From the NCBI RefSeq assembly GCF_014640815.1, contig NZ_BMHM01000005.1, positions 242,702 through 306,701 of the forward strand: a DNA stretch of 64,000 nt, written 5' to 3'. A model generated the notes under the pieces. It had not been told where the DNA came from. It was given only the letters and a program-made list of their open reading frames with translations, and did no database searches. Below are positions 48,518-57,938 of the stretch, piece by piece; the stretch's first letter is position 1, and each line of letters begins with the position of its first letter. Origin of the DNA: Vreelandella lutescens (GTDB lineage Bacteria > Pseudomonadota > Gammaproteobacteria > Pseudomonadales > Halomonadaceae). The translations under genes were made by a program, and so were the position numbers.

Positions 48518-49293
48518 CATACGCTCAGCATTTTGCCTGGCCCACCTCGCGTCAATGGTGGCTGATGAGTATTCTCATCGCCTGTTGCCTCCTGGCCTTG
48601 CCTGCCGACGCTCAGCAGCTACCTGGCTTAATCTCTCAGCCAACGGAGGGCGGCGGCCAGCAGTGGTCTCTCTCGTTACAGACATTGCTGTTCTTAAGCT
48701 CGCTGGCTTTCTTGCCCGCGATGCTACTCATGATGACCAGTTTTACACGCATCATTATTGTGCTCAGCTTACTGAGAACAGCGATGGGTACTCAGGCCAC
48801 CCCTCCTAACCAAGTGTTATTGGGTATTGCGCTTTTTTTAACGTTTTTTATTATGTCGCCCGTGCTCAACCAGGTATATGACACCGCCTGGGTGCCGCTG
48901 ACCGATGAAGTGATTAATTTTGAGGAGTTCCTACTACGTGCCCAGCTGCCCTTCCGCGAATTTATGCTGGCTCAGACACGAGAACCGGATTTAGCACTCT
49001 TTGTCCGTTTAGCGGACGTCGGACCGATGCAGGGCCCTGAAGATCTCCCTATGCGCGTCTTGCTACCCTCTTTTGTGACGAGCGAACTCAAAACGGCCTT
49101 TCAAATTGGCTTTACCATCTTTATACCCTTTCTCATTATTGACCTTGTCGTGGCCAGTACCCTGATGGCGTTGGGTATGATGATGGTTCCTCCAGTGACG
49201 ATTTCGCTACCGTTTAAGCTTATGCTCTTTGTGCTGGTAGATGGCTGGCAGCTGATTATTGGCTCGTTAGCAGAAAGTTTTTATATGATTTAA
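48514..49293 (+). CDS. fliP: Flagellar export gate protein FliP
   Basis: A 259-residue gate protein with a cleavable signal sequence (ending LPADAQQ) and four helices. Family motifs [19 protein letters not shown] and [15 protein letters not shown] segment ([20 protein letters not shown]) are clear. FliP5 with FliR1 and FliQ4 forms the export pore. Confidence 0.97.
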   Translation: MTYAQHFAWPTSRQWWLMSILIACCLLALPADAQQLPGLISQPTEGGGQQWSLSLQTLLFLSSLAFLPAMLLMMTSFTRIIIVLSLLRTAMGTQATPPNQVLLGIALFLTFFIMSPVLNQVYDTAWVPLTDEVINFEEFLLRAQLPFREFMLAQTREPDLALFVRLADVGPMQGPEDLPMRVLLPSFVTSELKTAFQIGFTIFIPFLIIDLVVASTLMALGMMMVPPVTISLPFKLMLFVLVDGWQLIIGSLAESFYMI

Positions 49294-49323
49294 GGTCGCG
49301 GGGCGCGGCGAGGAGCATCAATC

Positions 49324-49593
49324 ATGACACCTGAAATGGTGATGAGCATCGCTTATCAAGGGATGCGTGTTACGCTTTTTTTGGCTGGCCCCATGCTGTT
49401 AGCTGCGCTGTTTACAGGTCTTATCATTAGCCTGTTTCAGGCCGCCACCCAAATTAATGAAATGACGCTCACGTTTATCCCAAAAATTTTGGCGGTCTTC
49501 GCCGTACTGGTATTAGCAGGGCCCTGGCTGATCGGTCTCATTACTGATTTCACGACGCGGCTTTTTACCAATATTCCTGCGATGGTAATGTAG
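49324..49593 (+). CDS. fliQ: Flagellar export gate protein FliQ
   Basis: An 89-residue protein with two membrane helices and the family core LFTGLIISLFQAATQINEMT. Wraps around FliP/FliR in the gate. Between fliP and fliR as usual. Confidence 0.96.
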   Translation: MTPEMVMSIAYQGMRVTLFLAGPMLLAALFTGLIISLFQAATQINEMTLTFIPKILAVFAVLVLAGPWLIGLITDFTTRLFTNIPAMVM

Positions 49594-49596
49594 CCG

Positions 49597-50388
49597 GTGG
49601 TTGAGGTTACGTTTGCGCAGCTCCAGGGTTGGCTTGTCGCATTTTTCTGGCCCTTTGTACGCATTACGGCTTTTATGACGGCCACCCCACTGTGGGGCCA
49701 TTCCAGCATTCCCAATCAAGCAAAAGTAGCGCTTGCTGCGGTGATTGCCATTGTCATTGCGCCGGTTCTCCCTCCCATGCCTAATGTACCGCTCATGTCA
49801 TGGGCCGGGCTTGGCATTATCATTGAACAAATGCTGATCGGCATTGCGATTGGACTAGTCATGCACATCGTATTTGCCGTTGTGCAAGCCGCTGGTGAAT
49901 TTATTGGCCTACAGATGGGTCTTGCGTTCGCCAGCTTCTTTGACCTCTCCAGTGGCACCAACATTATGGTGCTGTCCCGTATTCTCTATATGGTCACTCT
50001 GCTCATGTTTCTGGCCTTTAATGGCCACCTGATGGTCTTAGAGACGCTGGTAATGAGCTTTCAAACCCTGCCCATTGGCATTGGCACCTTGAACCCAAAT
50101 GCCTTTGAACTACTCGCGCGCTACGCAGGCACCATCTTCGCATCGGGCATGCTGCTTGCTCTCCCGCTGGTCGCTTCGCTACTCATCATCAGCCTATCAC
50201 TGGGCATACTTAACCGCTCCGCGCCGCAGCTCACCGTCTTTAACATCGGTTTTCCTACCTCGCTAATCGTTGGGCTGGCACTGCTGATGGTCTTAATGAG
50301 TGACATTGGCAGCTTTCTACAACAGCTGTTTAGCCAAGCAATAGGCTTTACCCAGAGCCTTATCGAAACCATGGCACCCCTAAACTAA
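49597..50388 (+). CDS. fliR: Flagellar export gate protein FliR
   Basis: A 263-residue membrane protein with about six helices. Motifs AGEFIGLQMGLAFASFFDLSS as GEFIGLQMGLAFASFFD, and NRSAPQLTVFNIGFP are the family signatures. It starts at GTG three bases after the fliQ stop, so translation probably couples. Last gene of fliLMNOPQR. Confidence 0.96.
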   Translation: MVEVTFAQLQGWLVAFFWPFVRITAFMTATPLWGHSSIPNQAKVALAAVIAIVIAPVLPPMPNVPLMSWAGLGIIIEQMLIGIAIGLVMHIVFAVVQAAGEFIGLQMGLAFASFFDLSSGTNIMVLSRILYMVTLLMFLAFNGHLMVLETLVMSFQTLPIGIGTLNPNAFELLARYAGTIFASGMLLALPLVASLLIISLSLGILNRSAPQLTVFNIGFPTSLIVGLALLMVLMSDIGSFLQQLFSQAIGFTQSLIETMAPLN

Positions 50389-50390
50389 AA

Positions 50391-50414
50391 TGCCTCGGCA
50401 CAATGGCCGAGGCA
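50391..50414. terminator. Terminator between convergent fliR and flgL
   Basis: TGCCTCGGC and GCCGAGGCA form a perfect 9-bp stem with a 6-base loop. On the minus strand it is followed by ATTTTAG, so it best ends leftward flgKL transcription; it may serve both directions. Confidence 0.7.
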
Positions 50415-50443
50415 TCCCAACATCCATGCTACGCATTACGCCA

Positions 50444-51691
50444 TTACATAAAGTCGAACAGCGACATGCCTTTAATATCGACAAACGCTTTTTGAGCAGC
50501 TTGGAGTCCAACTTGGCGCAGACTGTACTCTGAAATAGCATCAACATAGTCCAAGTCCACTAGGTCTGACAGCGTCTGCTCATAGTTGAGCATCCGGTTG
50601 TTACCGACCGCGTCAATCACATCCAGCTCATTGAGTTTAGCACCAGCAGAGGCACGTACAGTCAGGACATTATCAAGCGCATTGTCTAAATCACGCATAG
50701 ACGTGTTCAACGTATTACGCAATGCAGCCTTTTGAGCAGCACTTTCCGCCGGCGTCTCTAATACACGGATAGCGGCTTCCATGGTACGAAACAGGTCAGC
50801 GGGACGCTGCTCGCTACCGGATTGAGCCACCAGAATTTCATCACCTACTGCTGGAGTGCCTTTAAGTGACAGGTTCACTCCTCCGAAACTGAGCTGTTCA
50901 CCAGCAACGTCGTAAGGTTGATCGTTAAGACCTGCGACAGGCTGCCAAGTACCACCATCGCTATCGAACTGCTCGACGCTGTAAGTGGGGTTGCCGTCAC
51001 CATCTTCGCCAAACAGTACACGGAAACTCTCGCCATAATCAGGGTCGTTGACATTGGTGACTTGTGGACCGCTGAACGTGACGTTACCTTGATTGGCTAC
51101 ATTCGCTTCTGAGATATAGCCAGCACCACTAGGCACACCTTGAAAAATCGTTGCCCCGTTTTCGGTGACTGGCATCAAGCGAGAGGCATCCACGCGTTGC
51201 AAGCGCGAATTGGTATCACCGTTATATTCAACGTTTCCTGTGGCTGACTTAACGAAGGGGGGCGCGTCGTCTTTATAACCACCAAAGATGTAGCGGCCAT
51301 TACCATCGGTAGCATTAGCTTGGCCGATCATCGTCTCGTAAACACCTTTCAGCTCACTGGCAATGGATTCACGGTCAACATCGCTGAGCGTGTCACTGGA
51401 TGCCTGTATCAACAGAGTTTTGGCACTGGTCACTGCATCACTGATACTGTTTAAAATACTTTCAGTTTGTGCCAAGGAGTTACGAGCAGATACCCGAGAG
51501 TCTTCGTACTGTTGAGTAATCGCTTTAGATTGATCAACACCCACCGCACGCGATGCCGCTTGTGGATCATCGGAAGGATTGACCACACGCCGTCCACTCG
51601 CAATTTGTTGACTAACTTTTAGAAAGTCGCTTTGCTGACGGTTAATGGAAGCCGTACTCTGCTCATACATAGTGACCGTACTAATACGCAT
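50444..51691 (-). CDS. flgL: Hook-filament junction protein FlgL
   Basis: FlgL (HAP3) joins hook and filament. The 415-residue protein has flagellin-like ends: MRISTVTMYEQSTASINRQQ at the start and VDAISEYSLRQVGLQAAQKA near the end, with a long variable middle. Follows flgK by 14 bp. Confidence 0.94.
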   Translation of the reverse strand: MRISTVTMYEQSTASINRQQSDFLKVSQQIASGRRVVNPSDDPQAASRAVGVDQSKAITQQYEDSRVSARNSLAQTESILNSISDAVTSAKTLLIQASSDTLSDVDRESIASELKGVYETMIGQANATDGNGRYIFGGYKDDAPPFVKSATGNVEYNGDTNSRLQRVDASRLMPVTENGATIFQGVPSGAGYISEANVANQGNVTFSGPQVTNVNDPDYGESFRVLFGEDGDGNPTYSVEQFDSDGGTWQPVAGLNDQPYDVAGEQLSFGGVNLSLKGTPAVGDEILVAQSGSEQRPADLFRTMEAAIRVLETPAESAAQKAALRNTLNTSMRDLDNALDNVLTVRASAGAKLNELDVIDAVGNNRMLNYEQTLSDLVDLDYVDAISEYSLRQVGLQAAQKAFVDIKGMSLFDFM

Positions 51692-51705
51692 CGCCTAAGC
51701 TCCTA

Positions 51706-53358
51706 TTAATTCCGCAGGTTCAAAATGGTATCCATAATCGTTCCCGCCGTATCAATTACACGGGCATTCGCTTGGTAAAACTGTTGATAACGGATCAAGT
51801 TAGCCGCTTCTTCGTCTAGGCTCACACCAGACTCAGATTGCTGGACAGCGCGCAGCTGATCCGTTAGCCCTTGACGAGCATCTAAATTCACCTGGGTAAT
51901 GTTGGTGCGATTACCAACATCACTAACTATCACCCCATAAGCACCACTAACTGAGGCATTACCACCAACAATACTCCTGCTTTGCAGCTCTTGGAGCGCA
52001 AGCGCATTGCGGTTGTCACCAGCCCCTGCCGCAATCCAATCTGCGGGATCGTCTTCAGGGTTAAGAGGCTGTCCTGCGGCAATTTTATCCAAATCATTTA
52101 TATCGACGTCAATACCACTAGCAGCACGGCGCAAAGGCTGAATTTCAAAGCGATCACCATTTTGTGGTGTACTGCCAAATACCATCGAAATCCCGCCAAA
52201 TACAAGTGTATTATTGGCAGCATCCCAACCACTACCAATATCAACTTTTTCACTACTATCCCTACGCGTTACCGAAGGCTCTCCTCCTTCAAAACGTATG
52301 GTATAGTCTGTCGGACGCAATTGATCTATGTTATCCGCTACATAGTTCATTTCCACTGCGGGAGCGCCTTCTGTCTGATAAGTAACTTGCAAGGGATTTA
52401 CACGGAAAAAGTCTTCTCCCTGCAGACCATCAAGATCCATTCCTTGTTTATGTTGTTCATTGAACGCGATAGACAAAGAGACGGCAAGCTGCCCAATTTG
52501 ATTCTGAGTTTTATCGAGTGTCTCTGAACGAAATAGCATGAGACCACCAAGAGCGCCTCCCTTAACAGTGGACTCATCGAGCTGAGCAACATTATTACTA
52601 CTATCTCTATACCCAACAACTAAGCGTTGTGGATCATAGTCTGACTGAATGGCCTCAAGCTTAAACGAGCTTGCACCGGTAACTAAAGGCTGGCCATTTG
52701 GAAGACTAATATTGTATGTTTTCCCATCTTGAACATTAAGCTTGATGTCTAGTCGTTCATTAAGCTCTGAAACCAAAAAATCTCGCTGATTGAGTAAGCC
52801 GTTGGGAGCTTCTCCAGTGCGAGCTCTTGCCAATGAAATTTCACGATTTAGCGTTGCTACTTGCTCAATCGAGTTATTAATTTGTACAACCTCATCACGT
52901 ATTTGGCCATTAATATTGCTCTGCATATCCTGCAGATAACCATCAAACGAGCGGAACTGAGCGCTGAGCGTATTTGCAGTCCCCAGTACACCTTGGCGCG
53001 CTGCTGGATCTGACGGAGAACTGGCTAGGTCTTCCAACGAAGAAAAGAACGTTTGCATAAGCGGAGACAGCCCTGCGTCACGGTCGGCCAGCAGGTTATC
53101 AATCTGTGAGACTTGACTGTAGTAGGTCTCCAGCGCGCTGGACTGTGTCTTCGCGTTATTGAGCTGGTTGGCCACATAGGTATTGAACTGGCGTTCGATA
53201 TCATTGACGCGGACGCCCCCACCAACGCGCCCTTCGCCCAGCTGCGTTAGCTCGCGATTATAGCTCGGTGTATAGACGTTGCTAATATTGTTACTCGTCG
53301 TATTGAGGGCATTCTGCGCAGCGTTAAGGCCGCTTAAGCCGATCGAAAACATGCTCAT
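51706..53358 (-). CDS. flgK: Hook-filament junction protein FlgK
   Basis: FlgK (HAP1) joins hook and filament. The 550-residue protein starts with the rod/hook family pattern (IGLSGLNAAQNALNTTSNNI) and ends with EEAANLIRYQQFYQANARVI. The middle (about 52.2-52.7 kb) is clearly more AT-rich than its flanks, as is common in surface-exposed variable domains. A sigma-28 promoter lies about 30 bp upstream. Confidence 0.95.
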   Translation of the reverse strand: MSMFSIGLSGLNAAQNALNTTSNNISNVYTPSYNRELTQLGEGRVGGGVRVNDIERQFNTYVANQLNNAKTQSSALETYYSQVSQIDNLLADRDAGLSPLMQTFFSSLEDLASSPSDPAARQGVLGTANTLSAQFRSFDGYLQDMQSNINGQIRDEVVQINNSIEQVATLNREISLARARTGEAPNGLLNQRDFLVSELNERLDIKLNVQDGKTYNISLPNGQPLVTGASSFKLEAIQSDYDPQRLVVGYRDSSNNVAQLDESTVKGGALGGLMLFRSETLDKTQNQIGQLAVSLSIAFNEQHKQGMDLDGLQGEDFFRVNPLQVTYQTEGAPAVEMNYVADNIDQLRPTDYTIRFEGGEPSVTRRDSSEKVDIGSGWDAANNTLVFGGISMVFGSTPQNGDRFEIQPLRRAASGIDVDINDLDKIAAGQPLNPEDDPADWIAAGAGDNRNALALQELQSRSIVGGNASVSGAYGVIVSDVGNRTNITQVNLDARQGLTDQLRAVQQSESGVSLDEEAANLIRYQQFYQANARVIDTAGTIMDTILNLRN

Positions 53359-53386
53359 GGTTCAATTCCTTAGGCCGATTTTCTAC

Positions 53387-53413
53387 TTATCGGCAGTGCG
53401 CAGCAAAACTTAA
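53387..53413 (-). promoter_or_regulatory. Sigma-28 (FliA) promoter of flgKL
   Basis: On the minus strand: TTAAGTTT, 11 bases, GCCGATAA. The -10 half is perfect and the -35 half differs at one base. It lies just after flgJ and before flgK. Confidence 0.78.
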
Positions 53414-53420
53414 GTGTGAC

Positions 53421-54440
53421 CTAGCGAGAATCCGCCAGCAGATTGCCCTGCGTGCTTAACGGCCCCATGGTATTCATCACTGATACCAATTTATCGGCAT
53501 AGCGGGGGTCAGTGGCATAGCCGCCACGCTGTAATTCACGCGCGGCTTGCTCAGCATTGGCTGCTTGCACAACGCCAGCATAACGGGGGTTATTGCCGAT
53601 CAGGTTGGCATAATCGGTAAAGGCATGTTCGAAAGAGTCATACACTCGGAATGTATCGACGATTTGAGTACGACGACCATTCACATACTCGTGGGTCACA
53701 ATATCAGTTGTTTTACCTTGCCATTGGCTGCCCGCTTTAATACCAAACACGTTGTAGCTGTTATGCCCCTGCTGGGTCGCTATCTCATGCCGCCCCCAGC
53801 CCGTCTCCAAGGCTGCCTGAGCCAAAATGAGCTCAGCAGGCACGCCGGTGGCGGCACTTGCGGCCTGCGCAGGCGCCGCTAGTGTCTGCATGAAGCGATT
53901 CACATGGTCATGAGAGGACGCCGCAGGGCGCGGGGCTTCCGCTATGGCGGCAGGTGCGCTGCTTGTCTCTTGCTGGCGAATGGCATCTAACTCATCGTAA
54001 AAACGACCGCTGCCAGGCTGAGTAGGCGATGAGCCACTGGAAGGCTGTAAGGGGTTATCCAGCACGCGAGGGGTACCCCGAGGAATGCCCGCAATCAACG
54101 CTTGCAGCTCCTGATCAGGATTGGCGACTTGCCCAACCGCACCCTGGCGTTGGAGCTGTTCTACCAGCGCATCGGCTAAACCAATCCCACGGGAAGCCAT
54201 CACTTGCGACCACTGCTGGTCTAGCATGGACTGGTAAAACGTTGTGTCACGGCTATCCAACAGGCCAGAAGTAGGCGTCGCATCACGCATGCTCTTTACC
54301 ATCATCTGGATAAAGAGTGCTTCAAACTGCTGAGCCGCCCCTTGGACACCCGCTTCAGGATCCACACGAGCGTTATGCTGCAACCGCTGAAAGCCGTTCA
54401 TATCCAGCGCAAACTGGCTGGTCATATCGCCCATGCTCAT
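53421..54440 (-). CDS. flgJ: Rod-capping muramidase FlgJ
   Basis: FlgJ caps the growing rod and cuts peptidoglycan. The 339-residue protein has the N-terminal cap domain (FEALFIQMMVKSMRDATP), a Pro/Ser-rich linker, and a C-terminal glucosaminidase (about 180-330) with catalytic glutamate in AALETGWGRHEIA and SYNVFGIKAG. Its ATG overlaps the flgI stop by one base (TGATG). Confidence 0.96.
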   Translation of the reverse strand: MSMGDMTSQFALDMNGFQRLQHNARVDPEAGVQGAAQQFEALFIQMMVKSMRDATPTSGLLDSRDTTFYQSMLDQQWSQVMASRGIGLADALVEQLQRQGAVGQVANPDQELQALIAGIPRGTPRVLDNPLQPSSGSSPTQPGSGRFYDELDAIRQQETSSAPAAIAEAPRPAASSHDHVNRFMQTLAAPAQAASAATGVPAELILAQAALETGWGRHEIATQQGHNSYNVFGIKAGSQWQGKTTDIVTHEYVNGRRTQIVDTFRVYDSFEHAFTDYANLIGNNPRYAGVVQAANAEQAARELQRGGYATDPRYADKLVSVMNTMGPLSTQGNLLADSR

Positions 54441-55573
54441 CAGATGATCTCCAATTCAGCACGCAGAGAGCCAGACGCTCTCAAGGCTTCAAGAATCGAC
54501 ATTAAATCCTGTGGCGTTGCTCCTAGAGCATTCAGGGCATTCACTACGTCAGCCAGGTCGGCACCTTCCACAATCTGTAGATAGGCTTCCTGCTGCTCAA
54601 TATTGATATCCGCATCGGGCACAACGACGGTTTCACCCTGACCCAAAGGATTGGGTTGGCTCACGCCAAACTGGGTGTCAATCATGATCGAAAGGTTCCC
54701 GTGAGCGACTGCCGCTCGGCGCAGAGTGACCGCGCTATTCATCACCACGGAACCCGTGCGTGCATTGAGCACCACCTTGGCAGGCGCTTCCATGGGAGTC
54801 ACCTGCACGTTCTCAACACGCGCCATGAAGTTGACCCGCTCATTGGCATCCATAGGCCCGTCCAAGGCGATAACACGCCCATTGCGCGCATAGGCAACTG
54901 ACTGACCAAACTCGCTATTAATGGCCGTTACCATACGCTGTACGGTGCCGAAATCAGCATCATTAAGCTGCAGCTCCAGCATGCCGCCATTGCCCCCTAG
55001 ATTGAGCGGCACTTCGCGCTCAACGAGCGCCCCATTAGGAATACGTCCCGACGCCTGCTGGTTGATTTGTACGCTACTGCCCCCAGCCTGCGCTCCAGCA
55101 CCGCCCACCAGCATATTGCCTTGAGCAATGGCATAGGTATCACCGTCGGCACCTTTGAGTGGTGTCATCAACAGCGTGCCACCACGCAGGCTGCTGGCGT
55201 TGGCAATTGAGGAAACGACGATATCCAAACGCTGGCCAGGACGGGAAAACGGAGGTAGATCTGCTGTGACCATCACAGCAGCGACGTTACGCAGCTGCAG
55301 GTTTGTGCCGGGCGGAACGGTGACCCCAAGCTGCGACAACATATTGGTCAAACTCTGGCTAGTAAACGGGGCTTGGGTTGTTTGGTCGCCACTTCCATCT
55401 AAACCCACCACCAAGCCATAACCCACCAGTTGGTTATCACGCACGCCTGCGAAACCCGCTAGCTCGCGAACTCGCTCCGCATGGGCAGGCAACATCACTA
55501 AACAGAGCATGATCAAAACTGCGAAACGCGCGATTATTTTAAGACGTTGATACCCTGTCCACTGCATAGCCAT
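54440..55573 (-). CDS. flgI: Flagellar P-ring protein FlgI
   Basis: A 377-residue secreted protein that forms the peptidoglycan ring. Signal peptide ends PAHA/ER near residue 32; then RELAGFAGVRDNQLVGYGLV and GLDGSGDQT, the family hallmark. A second in-frame ATG two codons on is possible. Confidence 0.96.
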   Translation of the reverse strand: MAMQWTGYQRLKIIARFAVLIMLCLVMLPAHAERVRELAGFAGVRDNQLVGYGLVVGLDGSGDQTTQAPFTSQSLTNMLSQLGVTVPPGTNLQLRNVAAVMVTADLPPFSRPGQRLDIVVSSIANASSLRGGTLLMTPLKGADGDTYAIAQGNMLVGGAGAQAGGSSVQINQQASGRIPNGALVEREVPLNLGGNGGMLELQLNDADFGTVQRMVTAINSEFGQSVAYARNGRVIALDGPMDANERVNFMARVENVQVTPMEAPAKVVLNARTGSVVMNSAVTLRRAAVAHGNLSIMIDTQFGVSQPNPLGQGETVVVPDADINIEQQEAYLQIVEGADLADVVNALNALGATPQDLMSILEALRASGSLRAELEII

Positions 55574-55609
55574 TTTACCAGGCCTCTGTTGTCGAGCTTG
55601 TTCACACGC

Positions 55610-56299
55610 CTAGAACGGCGACACATTCAGGAAAAAGCGCTGCAGCCATCCCATATGCTGCGCTTCGTTAATATAACCGTCGCCAACGTACTCAATCCGC
55701 GCATCGGCTACCTGGGTGGAAGGCACCGTATTTTGTGCGGTAATAGTACGAGGGTTTACCACGCCCGAGAAACGAATAAATTCCGTCCCCTGATTGATCG
55801 CAATTTGCTTTTCACCGCGCACGCGTAGGTTGCCGTTATTCATCACTTCTAACACCGACACGGTAATCGTTCCCGTAAAGGTATTATTGGCTTGCGAACC
55901 ACCTCCGCCCGCAAAATCGCTCGCTCCGGAGACATCAAAGCCAAATTCTGCTAATGCATCAAGCACATCTGGCAGTTGCGCTAGCTCTAAACTTGAACTT
56001 CCCGAGCGATTCGCGTTGGACTGCGCATTTTTGCTAGCACTCACTTCTTCATCAAGGACGATGGTGAGAATATCCCCTATCGTCCGTGGACGACGGTCTT
56101 CAAACAGCGGTTGATAGCCACGACGCGCCTGATAGATGGAGCCGTTCGGTACCGGTGGTGGCCGATCAATAATCGTAATTTGCTCTTGTTCGCCGACCAC
56201 CGAAGCACGCGGAATTTGTGCACACCCCGCGGTGATCAAAACAACCAGTACTAAGCCAGCGAGCATGCAGCGGCGTAAAAGTCTGTTTAATTCCAACAT
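55610..56299 (-). CDS. flgH: Flagellar L-ring lipoprotein FlgH
   Basis: A 229-residue outer-membrane ring protein. The lipobox LITAGC places the lipidated cysteine near residue 26. Family motifs [20 protein letters not shown] and [20 protein letters not shown] are present. Between flgG and flgI. Confidence 0.96.
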   Translation of the reverse strand: MLELNRLLRRCMLAGLVLVVLITAGCAQIPRASVVGEQEQITIIDRPPPVPNGSIYQARRGYQPLFEDRRPRTIGDILTIVLDEEVSASKNAQSNANRSGSSSLELAQLPDVLDALAEFGFDVSGASDFAGGGGSQANNTFTGTITVSVLEVMNNGNLRVRGEKQIAINQGTEFIRFSGVVNPRTITAQNTVPSTQVADARIEYVGDGYINEAQHMGWLQRFFLNVSPF

Positions 56300-56336
56300 G
56301 TCGCGCCCTGTTAGTTGGCTCTGACGAACAATGACA

Positions 56337-57119
56337 TTAGAGCTGACTCAACCGCGCTAGCATTTCGTCACTGGTAGAGACCGCGCGGCTGTTAATTTCA
56401 TAAGCACGCTGCGTTTGGATCAAATTGACCATTTCTTCAACCACGTTAACGTTCGAGGTCTCTACATAGCCTTGAAACAGACGACCAGCGCCGTTATTAC
56501 CTGGCGCGTTCTGGTTAGGTGCGCCCGAGGCACCTGTTTCAAGATAGAGGTTGCCACCAACGCTCTCTAAACCCGCCGGATTAATAAAGGACGCCACGTT
56601 AATTTGTCCAATATCCGCATCTTGCGCGATACCTGGCTGGCGAACGCTCACCGTGCCATCTTCGCCAATGGTGACTGACAGCGCGTTAGCAGGAACAAAA
56701 ATGGCGGGCTCTAGCGGATAACCGTTAGCCGTCACCATTTGGCCGTTTTCATTTAACTGAAAACTACCATCGCGGGTATATCCAATCGTGCCATCTGGCA
56801 GCAGGACTTGAAAAAAGCCTTCGCCGTTAATCGCCAAATCGCGGGAATTGCCCGTCTCTTCTAAACCGCCTTGGGTATGTAGGCGTTCCGTCGCAACCGC
56901 TCGTACGCCCGTACCAATTTGCATACCGGAAGGCAGGCGGTCTTGGATGTTGTTCTGAGCACCCGGCTGACGCATATTCTGGTAGAGCAGGTCTTCAAAG
57001 ACAGGACGCGACCGTTTAAAGCCATTCGTACTAACGTTCGCTAAGTTATTTGAAATAACATCTAATTTGGTTTGCTGAGACTCTAAGCCCGTCTTGGCAG
57101 TCCACAAAGACTTAATCAT
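56337..57119 (-). CDS. flgG: Distal rod protein FlgG
   Basis: A 260-residue rod protein: [20 protein letters not shown] start, [18 protein letters not shown], and C-terminal [20 protein letters not shown] with [11 protein letters not shown]. Length matches E. coli FlgG exactly (260). Confidence 0.97.
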   Translation of the reverse strand: MIKSLWTAKTGLESQQTKLDVISNNLANVSTNGFKRSRPVFEDLLYQNMRQPGAQNNIQDRLPSGMQIGTGVRAVATERLHTQGGLEETGNSRDLAINGEGFFQVLLPDGTIGYTRDGSFQLNENGQMVTANGYPLEPAIFVPANALSVTIGEDGTVSVRQPGIAQDADIGQINVASFINPAGLESVGGNLYLETGASGAPNQNAPGNNGAGRLFQGYVETSNVNVVEEMVNLIQTQRAYEINSRAVSTSDEMLARLSQL

Positions 57120-57149
57120 ACGTAGGTTTCCTTGGCTAAGTGGCTACGA

Positions 57150-57908
57150 TTAGCCCTGAATAGATAGAATGCTGTTGGCACGTTGAGCGTTCTCGTCGGC
57201 CGAACTCAGCATTTTCATTTGCATATCGTAGCGACGCGCCACATCAATCATCGAGACCATGGCATCGACAGCACTCACGTTACTGCCTTCTAGCGCACCG
57301 CTGACCAAACGCGCATCTTCATCAGCCTGAAGCGCGCCTGGTGCTCCGTCTTCACCAGGCGGCGCTCTGAATAGCCCATCGTCACCGCGCTCTAAACCCT
57401 GCTCATCGGGTGTGACGAGCTTGATACGGCCAACATCTACCATCGCCTCAGGGCCTTCCCCTTGAGGAATGGCACTGATCGTACCATCGGCCCCAAATGA
57501 AATTTGCGCGCCCTGTGGAACTGCGATTGGTCCGGCGTCTCCCATTACAGGGCGGCCTACACTCAACAGAACACCGTCACTATCAAGCTGCAAATCACCA
57601 CGACGGGTATAGGTCTCAGAGCCATCGTCAGCTAACACCGCCATCCAGGCATTTCCCTGCATGGCGACATCCAGCATACGACCAGTACGCTCGATGGGAC
57701 CCTGTGAGAAATCGGTACCCGGCGTGGTCGCGACGGCGGACACCCGGGTAGCTAGTGCGCCATCCCCTTGGATAGGGACAGAACGCACGGCTTGCAGCTG
57801 GGCGCGAAAGCCAGCGGTAGATACATTCGATAGGTTGTTACTGACTACCGACTGTTGATCCATCGAGTGTTTAGCGCCGCTCATGGCGGTGTATAGCATG
57901 CGATCCAA
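57150..57908 (-). CDS. flgF: Proximal rod protein FlgF
   Basis: A 252-residue rod protein with MDRMLYTAMSGAKHSMDQQS, NNLSNVSTAGFRAQL and C-terminal LEGSNVSAVDAMVSMIDVAR. Same family as FlgG and FlgE. Between flgE and flgG. Confidence 0.96.
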   Translation of the reverse strand: MDRMLYTAMSGAKHSMDQQSVVSNNLSNVSTAGFRAQLQAVRSVPIQGDGALATRVSAVATTPGTDFSQGPIERTGRMLDVAMQGNAWMAVLADDGSETYTRRGDLQLDSDGVLLSVGRPVMGDAGPIAVPQGAQISFGADGTISAIPQGEGPEAMVDVGRIKLVTPDEQGLERGDDGLFRAPPGEDGAPGALQADEDARLVSGALEGSNVSAVDAMVSMIDVARRYDMQMKMLSSADENAQRANSILSIQG

Positions 57909-57938
57909 GACGCTTACTCCTTGATCTATTAGCGACTA